Origin: Pseudomonas grandcourensis
GTDB taxonomy: Bacteria; Pseudomonadota; Gammaproteobacteria; Pseudomonadales; Pseudomonadaceae
Reading direction: 5' to 3'
NCBI RefSeq assembly: GCF_039909015.1
Contig: NZ_CP150919.1
Coordinates: 3,324,501-3,388,500, forward strand
DNA: 64,000 nt
Shown here piece after piece: positions 44,855-54,207 of this stretch. How positions within the stretch are numbered: position 1 is the stretch's first letter; each line of letters starts with the position of its first letter. The notes beneath the pieces were generated by a model, which was given only the letters and a program-made list of their open reading frames with translations, was not told where the DNA came from and made no database searches. The position numbers and the translations under genes are program-made.

Positions 44855-45871
44855 ATGAAAAAAATCGAGAAACCGAAGCTCAAGGATGTGGCTGAATTGG
44901 CGGGCGTCTCGATGGGGAGTGCTTCAAGAGCATTGGCTGTCCCGCACTTAGTGAAACCTGCAACGCTCGCCAAAGTACAAGCAGCTGTTCAAGAGCTCGG
45001 GTACGTGCGAGACGGGGCCGCGCGTGCTTTGGCATCCAGGCGTACGCACAGCATCGGAGCCGTTTTTCCTACTTTTAACAACCCAGCGTTCGCTGAAGCT
45101 GTCCAGGCCCTTCAGTTAAGGCTAACGGAGCTTGGGTATCACCTGATCATTTCTTCCCATGAATACGACCAGGCGCAAGAACTGGTAAACGTAAGGAACA
45201 TGATTGAGCGGGGCGTCGAAGGCCTACTGTTGGTGGGTACTGAACATAGTCCTGAAATTTATGAAGCACTAACTGCCGCCCAATGCCCATTCATTCTCAT
45301 GTGGTCACTTGATGGTGCTCACGACCATCACTGCGTGGGGTTCAGCAATGAGGAGGGTGGTCGATTGATAGCCAGGCACTTGCTTAGCCTTGGTCATCAA
45401 AGTATCGCCATGATCAGTGGAGTTGTTTCTAACAACGAACGGGCAAAATACCGTCTGAAAGGAATCACCGCTCAGCTACTCGAGTCAGGGATAGAGCTTT
45501 CAAGTGAACGGATTATTGAGCAGCCATTCACGATTGAGGGAGGGCGCGCCGGGCTGCGGATTGCTATGGAGCTTAACCCCAAGCCTACAGCCATTGTCTG
45601 CAGCACTGACCTCACCTGTATCGGAGCGTTGGCGGAAGCGCGCTCCATTGGGATCGACGTCCCCAAAGAACTATCAGTCAGCGGGTTCGATGATATCGAG
45701 TTCGCGGCTGCCTACGTACCAGCCCTGACGACCGTCAGGGTGCCGACTTCGAAAATTGGTATCAGCAGCGCCAACAACATCGTTGCGCTGATCGAGGGAC
45801 GCCCACTTGCACGCCGCGAGCGCATACAAATCGAACTCGTCGTCCGAGATAGTACGGCGCCACGGCCTTAG
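44855..45871 (+). CDS. LacI-family transcriptional regulator
   Basis: A 338-residue LacI/GalR regulator with an N-terminal helix-turn-helix and hinge (KLKDVAELAGVSMGSASRAL, ARALASRRTHSIGAVFP) and a sugar-binding-protein-like effector domain (LLVGTEHSPEIY, GFDDIEFAAAYVPALTTVRVP). It should bind the TGAAnCGnTTCA palindromes at 41370 and 41469. The inducer is probably a small polyol or sugar-like compound. Confidence 0.9.
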   Translation: MKKIEKPKLKDVAELAGVSMGSASRALAVPHLVKPATLAKVQAAVQELGYVRDGAARALASRRTHSIGAVFPTFNNPAFAEAVQALQLRLTELGYHLIISSHEYDQAQELVNVRNMIERGVEGLLLVGTEHSPEIYEALTAAQCPFILMWSLDGAHDHHCVGFSNEEGGRLIARHLLSLGHQSIAMISGVVSNNERAKYRLKGITAQLLESGIELSSERIIEQPFTIEGGRAGLRIAMELNPKPTAIVCSTDLTCIGALAEARSIGIDVPKELSVSGFDDIEFAAAYVPALTTVRVPTSKIGISSANNIVALIEGRPLARRERIQIELVVRDSTAPRP

Positions 45872-45889
45872 AGCGTTTTCAGGAAGGGA

Positions 45890-46837
45890 CTAAACTCTTG
45901 GTGCTTCATTGGCATTGAACCAGCCTGGGCGGTACTCGCTCCAGGTCAGTTGCCAGAATCCCTCATGCTTGCGACGAAGCCGCATCCGGTAATGCGCGCC
46001 ATAGAGAGGCGTGCCATCTTGCGCGTGTGAGTTTCCCGGAATGATTCTGCCGACAATCATTTCCGCTATACCCTTTTCCTCGTCGGACTTGATCTCCAGC
46101 ACGTCCGCGAAATGCTGCATCCACGGCCAGGGCCGACGAAACTCTTTGAAGGAGCCGATGATCGCGTGGCGCCCTTCAATAAGGCCCATCGGTTGAAAAT
46201 CACCAGCGGCGTCGTTGGTAAAGCAATGAGCAAGCTGCTGCATGTCAGCCTGATCCAGCGCCCATGAGTAACGAGCGTAGGTTTCAGCAATACACTCCGC
46301 ACTGGTCACCGAAGCCGTTGAGTCAGGGAAAGCAAGCCATGGCGAATTCAGCTCGCTAACGATGGTCGGGGCTGGGTCGCCAATCCTCCATCCGTCGTCA
46401 CCTGGTGGAAGCTGCCAGTGAATTGCAAGCGAGTAGTCCCCGGTTACCCAATTCAAGGCAATCAGCACGCTGTCGAGGCGCCAGGTGCCTGCTGTCTTTT
46501 TCAGAGAGCCTGTGACAGTCATACCAAATCCGAGCGTGGCCGACTTTGTGGCTTTGCTGATATGGCCATAGGCGTAGAGACTGAAAGTGGCGTCGGTTTC
46601 TCCACCACCCACATAGTGATTGGTTGCCTTCACTGAAAAGCCATCAGCCTTGGCACGGTCTTGCTGGAAGGCTCTGACAATCTTGCGTCCACCCTCATGA
46701 GCGGACATGTGGCTTGTTACCAGCTGGCAATTGTCAGTGAACATATCCCCAGCAGATTCCCAATAACCGCTCTCCCAGGCTTCCAGAAAGGTGGCTATAA
46801 CGCCCTTAATGTCGGTGCGATCACTTGAGCCGGTCAC
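45890..46837 (-). CDS. Protein with two tandem NTF2-like (SnoaL) domains
   Basis: A 315-residue protein made of two NTF2-fold halves: residues about 10-150 (VIATFLEAWESGYWESAGDMFTDNC) and about 165-310 (CIAETYARYSWALDQADMQQLAHCFTNDAA), each with the cone-shaped fold's helix start. Single-domain members of 130-150 residues are normal, so this is an internal duplication. The ATG overlaps the stop of the LLM gene by 4 bases, indicating translational coupling with that oxygenase. A pocket for a hydrophobic or aromatic substrate is likely. Confidence 0.8.
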   Translation of the reverse strand: MTGSSDRTDIKGVIATFLEAWESGYWESAGDMFTDNCQLVTSHMSAHEGGRKIVRAFQQDRAKADGFSVKATNHYVGGGETDATFSLYAYGHISKATKSATLGFGMTVTGSLKKTAGTWRLDSVLIALNWVTGDYSLAIHWQLPPGDDGWRIGDPAPTIVSELNSPWLAFPDSTASVTSAECIAETYARYSWALDQADMQQLAHCFTNDAAGDFQPMGLIEGRHAIIGSFKEFRRPWPWMQHFADVLEIKSDEEKGIAEMIVGRIIPGNSHAQDGTPLYGAHYRMRLRRKHEGFWQLTWSEYRPGWFNANEAPRV

Positions 46838-47838
46838 TGGGTCACCTGCGAGACAGGTTGGCCTATGGGAAAGTGTGGCAGGACATACTCAGCCATCTCC
46901 TCCAGGACATCAGCGGCTGGTCGCTGCAGAGGTTTGATATTCAGTGCGACGTGTGAAACACCTTCATCCTGTTGCCGTTTCCAGAGCTCTATCAGGGCAT
47001 TACGTCCAATCCTGATGCCGTTGTAGCCGCGTTCCAAAGGAGTGGTTGGGTCTTTTGCCAGATCGAAAAAGGTAGCATAACCATAGGGTTTGAACGCACC
47101 ACTCCGATTGGCTGATCGGAACTCCTGAATCAGAGCAGGGAGTCGACCAAAGTCACTCAGATGCCATATCCAGGCATCGGCATTATTTGCGATCCACTCA
47201 AGTGTTTGGCGGGCTCTGCCCACCACAATCATGGGGAGACGCGGGCCGACTGGCTTCGGCACCATATCCAGGAGGCCTTCCAATTGCCCGAAAAGTCGGG
47301 TCGAGGCAGTGGGGAAACTGTTCTCCGTCACTGTGCGTATGAGCTGAAAGCCTTCCCTGTATCGCTCTTCTCTCGTTTCAAAATCAATGCCGAAGGCAGG
47401 ATATTCGATGGGGCGATCTCCGCTTGAGAGCCCCAGCATGAAGCGTCCACCGGTGAGCTGGTCAACCGACACAGACTGTTTAGCAACGATCAACGGCTCG
47501 CGCAGTGGAAGAACGATTCCTGTCGTTCCTAGAGCAATTTGTTTAGTTACGGCTGCCAAATATCCAAGGTAGACGAAGGGGTCGATCATCTGCCCGGTGT
47601 CACCAAAGCTTGGATCGTAGAAGGGCACGTCCCTCATCCATAAACTTGCAAAACCAGCCTCATCCGCGATTCGAGCAAGGCGCTGATGATCCTGCAAAGT
47701 AGGGAACGGCGAATTTGGGTAGCCTTCCAGAGGCATGATGTATCCGAAGGTGAGGCCTTCGGGCTGGAACACTCGCGAATAGGCCGGGTGAGCTGCAAGC
47801 TCGGGACTGAGCTCAAGGGAGGGGCTGAGAGAAGTCAT
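46834..47838 (-). CDS. LLM-class flavin-dependent oxidoreductase
   Basis: A 334-residue luciferase-like monooxygenase: LTFGYIMPLEGYPNSPFP near the N-terminus, FASLWMRDVPFYDPSFGD, LGTTGIVLPLREPLIVAKQ, and GRFMLGLSSGDRPIEYPAFG. It differs from the enzyme at 10304. It is translationally coupled to the double-NTF2 gene. No flavin reductase is adjacent; a general one would be needed. Confidence 0.85.
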   Translation of the reverse strand: MTSLSPSLELSPELAAHPAYSRVFQPEGLTFGYIMPLEGYPNSPFPTLQDHQRLARIADEAGFASLWMRDVPFYDPSFGDTGQMIDPFVYLGYLAAVTKQIALGTTGIVLPLREPLIVAKQSVSVDQLTGGRFMLGLSSGDRPIEYPAFGIDFETREERYREGFQLIRTVTENSFPTASTRLFGQLEGLLDMVPKPVGPRLPMIVVGRARQTLEWIANNADAWIWHLSDFGRLPALIQEFRSANRSGAFKPYGYATFFDLAKDPTTPLERGYNGIRIGRNALIELWKRQQDEGVSHVALNIKPLQRPAADVLEEMAEYVLPHFPIGQPVSQVTQ

Positions 47839-48191
47839 TGCTAAACCTCATGATTTCAAGCCGATTACTAATGCATAAGCGGCTTTCAGATGAACAGGTC
47901 TGCATGGTAGTGAAGGTATTGGGGAAAATGTGTCCCCTCTGTTGGGGCGCGACCCACTGATGGCCTCTAGCCGTTGAATTAAATATCTGATGGGACAATC
48001 ACTTGAACCCGTACGTAGAAGACGGTCTGGGATGAGTCGCAGCGTTCAACGGGATGAGCCTAATGCGCTGTGACGAGTGGTCACAGATGGTGTGAATTTC
48101 TGAGTATTCTCCTGTACGAGAGCATCACCTACTCTCACTCAGCGATTGAAATCCTGGCTCGCTCGCCAGTCACACGTTGAGAGAAATTATA
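47839..48191. other. Divergent intergenic region
   Basis: About 350 bases between the divergent LLM and cupin genes. It should contain both promoters. No operator of the LacI or GntR type described here was found in it. Confidence 0.4.
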
Positions 48192-48728
48192 ATGAATACG
48201 CCCGTTAAACCTGATGAACTTGCCATTCCTTATGCTTTGCCGCAGGTGCCTTTCATGTCTCCAGACATGGTGCATCCAGGCGTTATGACCACTTGGCTCG
48301 AAGACGATAATCTCTGGGTGCCTGTCACCAAGTCAGTATCTTTCAAACCACTGCTGCTGAGCGTTAGCGGCGGGTACTACATCAACTTGCTCCGAGTGCG
48401 GCAGAGCGGGGTTTTGTCACGTCACCGCCACTCAGGTGCAGTGCATGCGATCGTGTTGAAGGGGCGTTGGTACTACCTCGAACACGATTGGGTTGCTGAC
48501 GAAGGCTCCTTTGCATTCGAGCCGCCAGGGGAGACTCACACTCTGTTCGTCCCAGAAGATGTCGAAGAAATGATTACCTGGTTCCACGTTCAGGGTGGCT
48601 ACACTTACGTCGACCCACAGGGTGTCGCGGTTGGCTATGAAGACGTTTTCACCAAGCTGGAATCTGCCCGCAGCCATTACAAAAATTTGGGCTTGCCGGA
48701 CGATTATATCGAGCAGTTCATTCGCTGA
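48192..48728 (+). CDS. 2,4'-dihydroxyacetophenone dioxygenase-family cupin
   Basis: A 178-residue cupin. The core SGVLSRHRHSGAVHAIVLKG and the GETHTL segment give predicted Fe(II) ligands His78, His80 and His116, and the segments WYYLEHDWVADEGSFAFEPP, YVDPQGVAVGYEDVFTKLE and the total length match 2,4'-dihydroxyacetophenone dioxygenase. That enzyme cleaves an alpha-hydroxyketone side chain to an aromatic acid and formate. The ATG at 48192 is chosen over an upstream codon at 48177. A role on an aryl or alkyl alpha-hydroxyketone is likely; the exact substrate is not proven. Confidence 0.8.
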   Translation: MNTPVKPDELAIPYALPQVPFMSPDMVHPGVMTTWLEDDNLWVPVTKSVSFKPLLLSVSGGYYINLLRVRQSGVLSRHRHSGAVHAIVLKGRWYYLEHDWVADEGSFAFEPPGETHTLFVPEDVEEMITWFHVQGGYTYVDPQGVAVGYEDVFTKLESARSHYKNLGLPDDYIEQFIR

Positions 48729-48737
48729 TTTTGGTTC

Positions 48738-48765
48738 AAAAAAACGCGCTACGGCGCGTTTTTTT
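48738..48765 (+). terminator. Rho-independent terminator of the cupin gene
   Basis: AAAAAAACGCGC and GCGCGTTTTTTT form a 12-base-pair stem around a TACG loop and end in a T-run, ten bases after the cupin stop. Confidence 0.85.
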
Positions 48766-48810
48766 GTGTAGATAAACAGGTGGATTCAGTCGCGTAAGGA
48801 GCGTACCGAA

Positions 48811-49737
48811 ATGGATCAATACTCTCAAATGCTAGCCTTCATCTGGTCGACAGAGTGCGGAAGTTTTTCTGCTGCCGCCAGGGCGCACGAGATGACGCCT
48901 TCAGCCATCAGCAAACTAATTGCGAGGCTGGAAGATCGACTTCGAGTTCGTCTTTTCCAGAGAGGTTCTCGAGTCCTCACGCTGACGGAGGAGGGTGCTG
49001 CTTACCTACGCAGTGCGAAGGCGGTGGTCGAAGCGATGAGTGAGGCTGACTCCCTGGCAGAGGGACTTCCTTCAAGGGTCAGTGGCACGCTTCGCATCCA
49101 CACGATGACCTCTTTTGCGAAGCAACAAATTGTGCCCTGGTTACCAGAATTTCTGGATACCTATCCGGGTCTTGATGTGGAAATTCAGTTAGGCGCTCAG
49201 TTCGTTGACCAGTTCGAACAAGGATTGGACATAGCCATACATAGCGGGATTCTTCCGAGCTCTTCCAGAATCGCGAAGAAGATCGGCGAGTGTGAGTGGT
49301 TGCTGTGTGCTTCGCCTGACTACCTGGAAAAGTATGGAACACCGCAGCAGCCACAAGACCTGATGAATCATCGATGCTTTACTTTCAGTTTTGCCAGCCC
49401 TTGGAACAAATGGGCCTTTATCCAGGACGGTCTGGGTGTTACGACCCCTGTGAAGCCCCGAGGATCGTTTACCCAAGGCGAACTGCTGAGGGACATGGCC
49501 AAATCAGGCGCGGGTATAGTCCGCCTTGCAGATTTCCACATAGGAAAAGACGTTCAGGACGGATCGCTGGTGCTCCTGCTTGACGAGTACAAAGCGGAGA
49601 TCTTAGAGCCTATTTACCTGCTCTACTCAGATAGAAAGCATCTAAGTCCTCGCATCCGAGTTTTCATCGAGTTTTTTCAGGAAAAATGGATTAAGCATCC
49701 ATGGAAGGTCGTGAGAGGACTACCCGAAGCGACTTGA
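48811..49737 (+). CDS. LysR-family transcriptional regulator
   Basis: A 308-residue LysR protein with helix-turn-helix GSFSAAARAHEMTPSAISKLIARLEDRL and effector domain. GGAG precedes the ATG. It follows the cupin and its terminator, and could control the cupin, the LLM pair or the MFS gene downstream. Confidence 0.9.
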   Translation: MDQYSQMLAFIWSTECGSFSAAARAHEMTPSAISKLIARLEDRLRVRLFQRGSRVLTLTEEGAAYLRSAKAVVEAMSEADSLAEGLPSRVSGTLRIHTMTSFAKQQIVPWLPEFLDTYPGLDVEIQLGAQFVDQFEQGLDIAIHSGILPSSSRIAKKIGECEWLLCASPDYLEKYGTPQQPQDLMNHRCFTFSFASPWNKWAFIQDGLGVTTPVKPRGSFTQGELLRDMAKSGAGIVRLADFHIGKDVQDGSLVLLLDEYKAEILEPIYLLYSDRKHLSPRIRVFIEFFQEKWIKHPWKVVRGLPEAT

Positions 49738-50127
49738 TAGCCACTACGGCCCCGCGCTTATCTTCACTCTACCTCCGCGCTAGCGTGCAACGTTGGCTCC
49801 TGCACAAGGGAGCCACTAATCCACCTCTCTGGTAATTTTCCCTCCTGCTCTGTGCCCAACAAATCTCTCAAAATCTGAGACCTATTCCCAAGTAATTACT
49901 TAGCCAAATGCTTCGCTGTTGCCTCTTTCATTTTGTGCCACTGACCTGTTCCTGGCGGTCACAGCAGGTGTGCTCTGCCAGCTATATTCAGCACTGAAAT
50001 TGAGCCATAACCTCTGTCCATGGTGAGCAGTATGACGAGTGCTGATTCATCTCAGATGTTGGGGCTTACGTGTGAAAAACACCGATCCTCAGCCGGAGAA
50101 TAAAAATAAATACCCGGAGATATCCCC
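49738..50127. other. Promoter region of the MFS/hydrolase pair
   Basis: About 390 bases with no gene. CGGAGA lies before the MFS ATG at 50128. No repeat or strong hairpin was recognised. Confidence 0.4.
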
Positions 50128-51516
50128 ATGGGATTTGCTCAAGACAAAATCGAAGCATTACCTGCGGTCAATCGTGTGCCAAAAGGAGCAGGTGCAGCCT
50201 CGTGGGGCGCGATGGCTCTTTTGTGGCTCGTGTATGCCATGGATGCCAACTCCCGCCAGATGTTCTTTATGGTATTGCCCTCCATCACCAGCGAGTTCAA
50301 AACAAGCGCTGAGCTGACTGGACTGCTTGCCGCGTTCATCACTATCGCTACATCTTTGATAGCCGTGCCTTGCATGATTTGGGCTGATAAAGGTGGTCAG
50401 GGATGGATGCGAAAATACCGCCACCTGCCAATCGTGATTGCTTACACGCTATTCACCTTTCTGACCGGCCTCAATTTCTTGACCGGCTCGCTTGGAGTGC
50501 TTGTCGCGCTGCAAGTGATGTCTCACGCATTTGGCGGTGCTGGCGAAGCCATCGAAGTCACCTCCTTGTCCGAGTGGTGGTCGAAGGAGCGCCGTGGTTT
50601 CGCCCTAGGACTTCATCACACCGGATACCCTTGGGGCACATTGATCGGTGGCTTGGCTATCAGTGCTCTACTCCACGCTTACGGCCCGGAAAATTGGCGC
50701 TTGGCATTCCTGCTGTTCCCTGTACCGATGATCATCATCTTTTCGGTCTACTGGTGGTTCAGTACGAAGAAGCGTTACGAGTCCTTTGTCGAACACGCTC
50801 AAGCCGTGGGTGAGACCCCTCCATCAATGGAAGCGGTACAGGGTGTGGTGGAGGTGCCCAAAGGCGCGTTCAAGTCTGCAATGAAAAATCCGAACATCTC
50901 CGCTATCGCTCTAATCTCGATGTTCGCAATCGTTGGCTACTTCGGCATCAGCTTCTGGCTACCTCAGTACCTGGCCTTTGTTGCCCATTACAACTTCGCA
51001 GAGGCGGCTGCTTACTCGGTGCTCTTCACGATCACCGGTGGTATCGGCCAGATCGTTTGGGGATGGATTTCAGACCGAGCAGGCAGAAAACTTTGCTTGG
51101 TGCTTGTTTTTGCATGGCTTGCGGTGGGCATGTACCTCTTCAAATACTCATCCGTCAGCCTCACTTGGCTTATTGCGATTCAGTTGTTTGCCGGGTTCGC
51201 GATGAACGCGCCCTACACGCTGCTGTACGCCATTGCGTTCGACTCTGCAAAGCAAGGCACGACCGGCCTGGCAGGCTCAATCGTCAACGTCGGTATTTAC
51301 GCTGGTGGCTTCGGGCCTTTCGTGATTGGGATGTTCATCGGCGCAGGTGGTGGCTTTGAGCAGGCTGCGGGCTACAACTACGCGCTCTACTTTATCTCCG
51401 GCCTCATGGTACTGGCGGCCATCATCACCATTTTCTTCACCCGTGAAACTACCGGCTGGTTCCTCAAGTACGACAAGGCGCTGGTCTCGAAGCACTCTTG
51501 CAACATGGGTTTGTAA
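50128..51516 (+). CDS. MFS transporter
   Basis: A 462-residue major facilitator. Twelve membrane segments are predicted; segment 1 is WGAMALLWLVYAMDANSRQMFFMVLPSI, which has the aspartate found in aromatic-acid or anion transporters, and loop 8-9 is WGWISDRAGRKLCLV. It precedes the SCP2-hydrolase gene by 65 bases and is probably the importer for that gene's substrate. Confidence 0.85.
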   Translation: MGFAQDKIEALPAVNRVPKGAGAASWGAMALLWLVYAMDANSRQMFFMVLPSITSEFKTSAELTGLLAAFITIATSLIAVPCMIWADKGGQGWMRKYRHLPIVIAYTLFTFLTGLNFLTGSLGVLVALQVMSHAFGGAGEAIEVTSLSEWWSKERRGFALGLHHTGYPWGTLIGGLAISALLHAYGPENWRLAFLLFPVPMIIIFSVYWWFSTKKRYESFVEHAQAVGETPPSMEAVQGVVEVPKGAFKSAMKNPNISAIALISMFAIVGYFGISFWLPQYLAFVAHYNFAEAAAYSVLFTITGGIGQIVWGWISDRAGRKLCLVLVFAWLAVGMYLFKYSSVSLTWLIAIQLFAGFAMNAPYTLLYAIAFDSAKQGTTGLAGSIVNVGIYAGGFGPFVIGMFIGAGGGFEQAAGYNYALYFISGLMVLAAIITIFFTRETTGWFLKYDKALVSKHSCNMGL

Positions 51517-51581
51517 CAAACCTGTTGCACCTGCACTTACAAGAAAATCCCCTTGGGGATAGCTAAAGCTAGGAGAAAGTC

Positions 51582-52802
51582 ATGACCCTTATTAATGATG
51601 CCAAATGGTTGAGCCAGTTCGCCGACGAGTTAAACGGTGATGCTGATTGGACTGCAGCTGCTCGCTATTTCGATGGACGCATTCAATTCAAGCACAGCAC
51701 AGGTTTCTCAACGCTTGCGGTTCTCGCCGGTAAAGTCGTTGCGGTTTACCCGGAAGGAAGCCCCTTGGGCGCGGACATCATCGTGTCTGGTTCTGATGAT
51801 GAGTGGCAGCGCGTTCTTGACGGAAAGATCGACTGGTTTGAAGCGTTGTCCCCAGGATTGGGAAAACTTGAGCTTGAGGGCAACGTGGTCGCCGCATGGC
51901 AGTACGTAGATGTGATGGCTCGCGCGTTCGACGCAATGAAGCGAGTAGGAAAAACTGATACTAACCCACCAGTCTCCTATTCTCCCGGGCCGAAGCCGTC
52001 CGGCAAAGAGACGGTAGGACGGTATATTACCGTGGACGGAATTCGCGTTTACTACGAAGAGTCAGGGGAGGGGCGTCCACTCGTTTGCTTCCATGCAGCA
52101 TCACAAGATTCTCTAATGTACAGGCACGTACTGGACGGTCTCTCAGATGAGTTCCGCGTCATTGCAATTGACGCCCCCGGGCACAGCAAATCAGAGCTAC
52201 CCGAATCAGGCCCATTCCACAGTCTTACTCGCCATGCGGAGTTTAACGAGCATCTGATGGAGGCCTTAGGACTTGAAAGGCCAGCGATCATGGGATGCTC
52301 CATGGGCGGCAACCTAGTGCTGGAGTTGGGGGCACGTCGCCCCGATGCGTACAGCGCGATCATTTCAGCCGAGGGGGCAGATTTCACTCCAACGGTTTCC
52401 GAGTTCTTTCTTGATATGTTGCTCATGAACGGGCCAGAGATCATCGGTGCCTGGTCTCGTTCGATGACGGGAAATCGCACTCCACCAGATCGCGCGAGGG
52501 AGGTGGTGTGGCAGATCTCGCGCACCACGCCGCAGGTGATGAAAGGCGACCTGACAGGCTATGCGAACTTTGATCAGCGGCAACAAGTTGGAAAGATCAA
52601 AGCGCCTGTTTTACTTCTGCGCGGTGACGCCGATTGGTTGGTGTACCAAGAGAAGGTTGAGGAAACGGCATCTCGAATTCCTGGAAGTAAGATCGCCGTG
52701 CTCGCAGGTACTGGCCACTATCCAATGACTGAAAACCCGTTGGAGTTCTGTGACACGGTACGCGCGTTCCTTCAGGAAGCCGGACACGGTCACAAAAACT
52801 GA
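51582..52802 (+). CDS. SCP2-like domain fused to alpha/beta hydrolase
   Basis: A 406-residue fusion. Residues 1-125 resemble an SCP2 lipid-binding domain (YFDGRIQFKHSTGFSTLAVLAG, DWFEALSPGLGKLELEGNVVAAW). Residues about 145-405 are an alpha/beta hydrolase with GCSMGG at the nucleophile elbow, aspartate in GDADWLV and histidine in GTGHYP. The family's hydrolases cleave C-C, ester or lactone bonds. The fusion suggests a hydrophobic substrate presented by the SCP2 part. GGAG lies upstream of the ATG. Confidence 0.8.
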   Translation: MTLINDAKWLSQFADELNGDADWTAAARYFDGRIQFKHSTGFSTLAVLAGKVVAVYPEGSPLGADIIVSGSDDEWQRVLDGKIDWFEALSPGLGKLELEGNVVAAWQYVDVMARAFDAMKRVGKTDTNPPVSYSPGPKPSGKETVGRYITVDGIRVYYEESGEGRPLVCFHAASQDSLMYRHVLDGLSDEFRVIAIDAPGHSKSELPESGPFHSLTRHAEFNEHLMEALGLERPAIMGCSMGGNLVLELGARRPDAYSAIISAEGADFTPTVSEFFLDMLLMNGPEIIGAWSRSMTGNRTPPDRAREVVWQISRTTPQVMKGDLTGYANFDQRQQVGKIKAPVLLLRGDADWLVYQEKVEETASRIPGSKIAVLAGTGHYPMTENPLEFCDTVRAFLQEAGHGHKN

Positions 52803-52812
52803 AAGACATGAT

Positions 52813-52842
52813 TGAAAGGCCCGCTTGGAAGGCGGGCTTTCT
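52813..52842 (+). terminator. Terminator after the SCP2-hydrolase gene
   Basis: AAGGCCCGC and GCGGGCTTT pair around a short loop about 11 bases after the stop. It should isolate this unit from the regulon at 53195. Confidence 0.7.
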
Positions 52843-53194
52843 GGCGTGTATTCAGCCTGCAGGTTGAGGGTCGAAAGAGACCTTCGCCAACCTGGGCGCA
52901 AGATACTTGGTCTTGCGCCAACCCTTGAGGCTCTTGCTTTCTTTGCTTAGCCGCTACCGCTACGCGCGCACTCAGCTGCCGCTGCTCAATTTCACCTAGA
53001 TCCCTCTCAACTATTACCTCAGCGACCTCGCATTGCTCGTGAGGCCGATTGTCCGACACTCGCGAAAATTTCCTTGTGATCTGTGATCACACCGGATAGC
53101 ATCAATTTCAGAGCGTACATCTGAGCGGCGGCAATATGTAAAACCTCGCTCGAACGATCACTCCTAACCATAAATACAAAAGTTGGAGAACATC
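52843..53194. other. Regulatory region of the BKACE operon
   Basis: About 350 bases containing the GntR-type site at 53082 and the ribosome site GGAG before 53195. No gene is present. Confidence 0.45.
53082..53091. promoter_or_regulatory. GntR-type operator, site 1
   Basis: The palindrome TGTGATCACA lies 104 bases before the CRYL1-like dehydrogenase gene. A second partial half-site (TTGTGATC) is immediately upstream. Identical or near-identical sites occur at 58972, 59189 and 61449. Confidence 0.65.
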
Positions 53195-54157
53195 ATGCGA
53201 AGTACAACTACCTCTGCGACTGAGCGTGGCCCCGTTGCAATCGTTGGCGCTGGCCTGATTGGCAGAGCGTGGGCGATCGTTTTTGCTCGCGCAGGGCATC
53301 CGGTACGTCTGCACGACATGGATCTGCAGACGATGCAGAACAGCCATGCCTACATCGAAGCGAGACTCAATGAGCTCGCAGAATTCGATCTTCTCAATGA
53401 CGCCCCCCTCACCGTACTTGCGCGCATTACGTGTGTTCCCGACTTGGCGGAAGCGCTACGTGACGTGGTGCTCGTGCAAGAAAACGTTCGGGAAACGGTG
53501 GAGGCAAAAATCGACATCTTCAGTCGAATGGATGCGCTGGCTCCCAAGGACGCGATTCTTGCGAGTTCAACCTCATGGCTACCGGCCTCTGAGTTCACCA
53601 GGGATCTGCCAGGTCGGGGTCGCTGCGTAGTTGCTCACCCTACCAACCCGCCTTACCTGGTTCCGCTGGTAGAACTGTGCCCTGCGCCGTGGACAAACTC
53701 CGAGGTCATGGTTCGAGCGCATGAGATCTACACCGCAGCCGGACAGAGCCCTGTCGTCCTGTCGAGGGAGATACACGGTTTCTTGCTCAATCGAGTTCAA
53801 GCCGCAGTCCTGAACGAATGCTTCAAATTGCACGAGGACGGTCTGGCCAGCTCGGAGGATATTGATCGGGTGCTGAAAGATGGACTCGCCCTTCGATGGT
53901 CGTTTATGGGCCCCTTCGAAACCATCGATCTCAACGCCCCTGCCGGCGTATCCGACTATGCCAAGCGCTATGGCCAACAAAACCGCGAGACGATCGGTTC
54001 TGAAAATGCTTTTGACTGGTCGGAATCAGCAGTTGCCCGAGTACATGACGAGCGTCGCCAAAAGCTTGAGCTCGAAGGAATTGCATTGCGTTCCGCCTGG
54101 CGTGACCGCCGCCTGATGGCCCTCGCTGCTCATAAGCGTCAAGCCCCAAATTCTTGA
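53195..54157 (+). CDS. CRYL1-like 3-hydroxyacyl/gulonate 3-dehydrogenase
   Basis: A 320-residue dehydrogenase of the 3-hydroxyacyl-CoA/lambda-crystallin group. The Rossmann loop GAGLIGRAWA and the signature AHPTNPPYLVPLVELCPAPWT are typical of L-gulonate 3-dehydrogenase (lambda-crystallin) rather than fatty acid enzymes. It oxidises a 3-hydroxy acid to a 3-keto acid with NAD+. The next gene is a BKACE, the family that cleaves beta-keto acids. The ATG at 53195 follows GGAG. It is the first gene of a four-gene operon. Confidence 0.87.
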   Translation: MRSTTTSATERGPVAIVGAGLIGRAWAIVFARAGHPVRLHDMDLQTMQNSHAYIEARLNELAEFDLLNDAPLTVLARITCVPDLAEALRDVVLVQENVRETVEAKIDIFSRMDALAPKDAILASSTSWLPASEFTRDLPGRGRCVVAHPTNPPYLVPLVELCPAPWTNSEVMVRAHEIYTAAGQSPVVLSREIHGFLLNRVQAAVLNECFKLHEDGLASSEDIDRVLKDGLALRWSFMGPFETIDLNAPAGVSDYAKRYGQQNRETIGSENAFDWSESAVARVHDERRQKLELEGIALRSAWRDRRLMALAAHKRQAPNS

Positions 54158-54207
54158 CAGTTTTTCTTCATCCTGAACACCAAAATAAAAGTACCCAGGA
54201 GATCACC

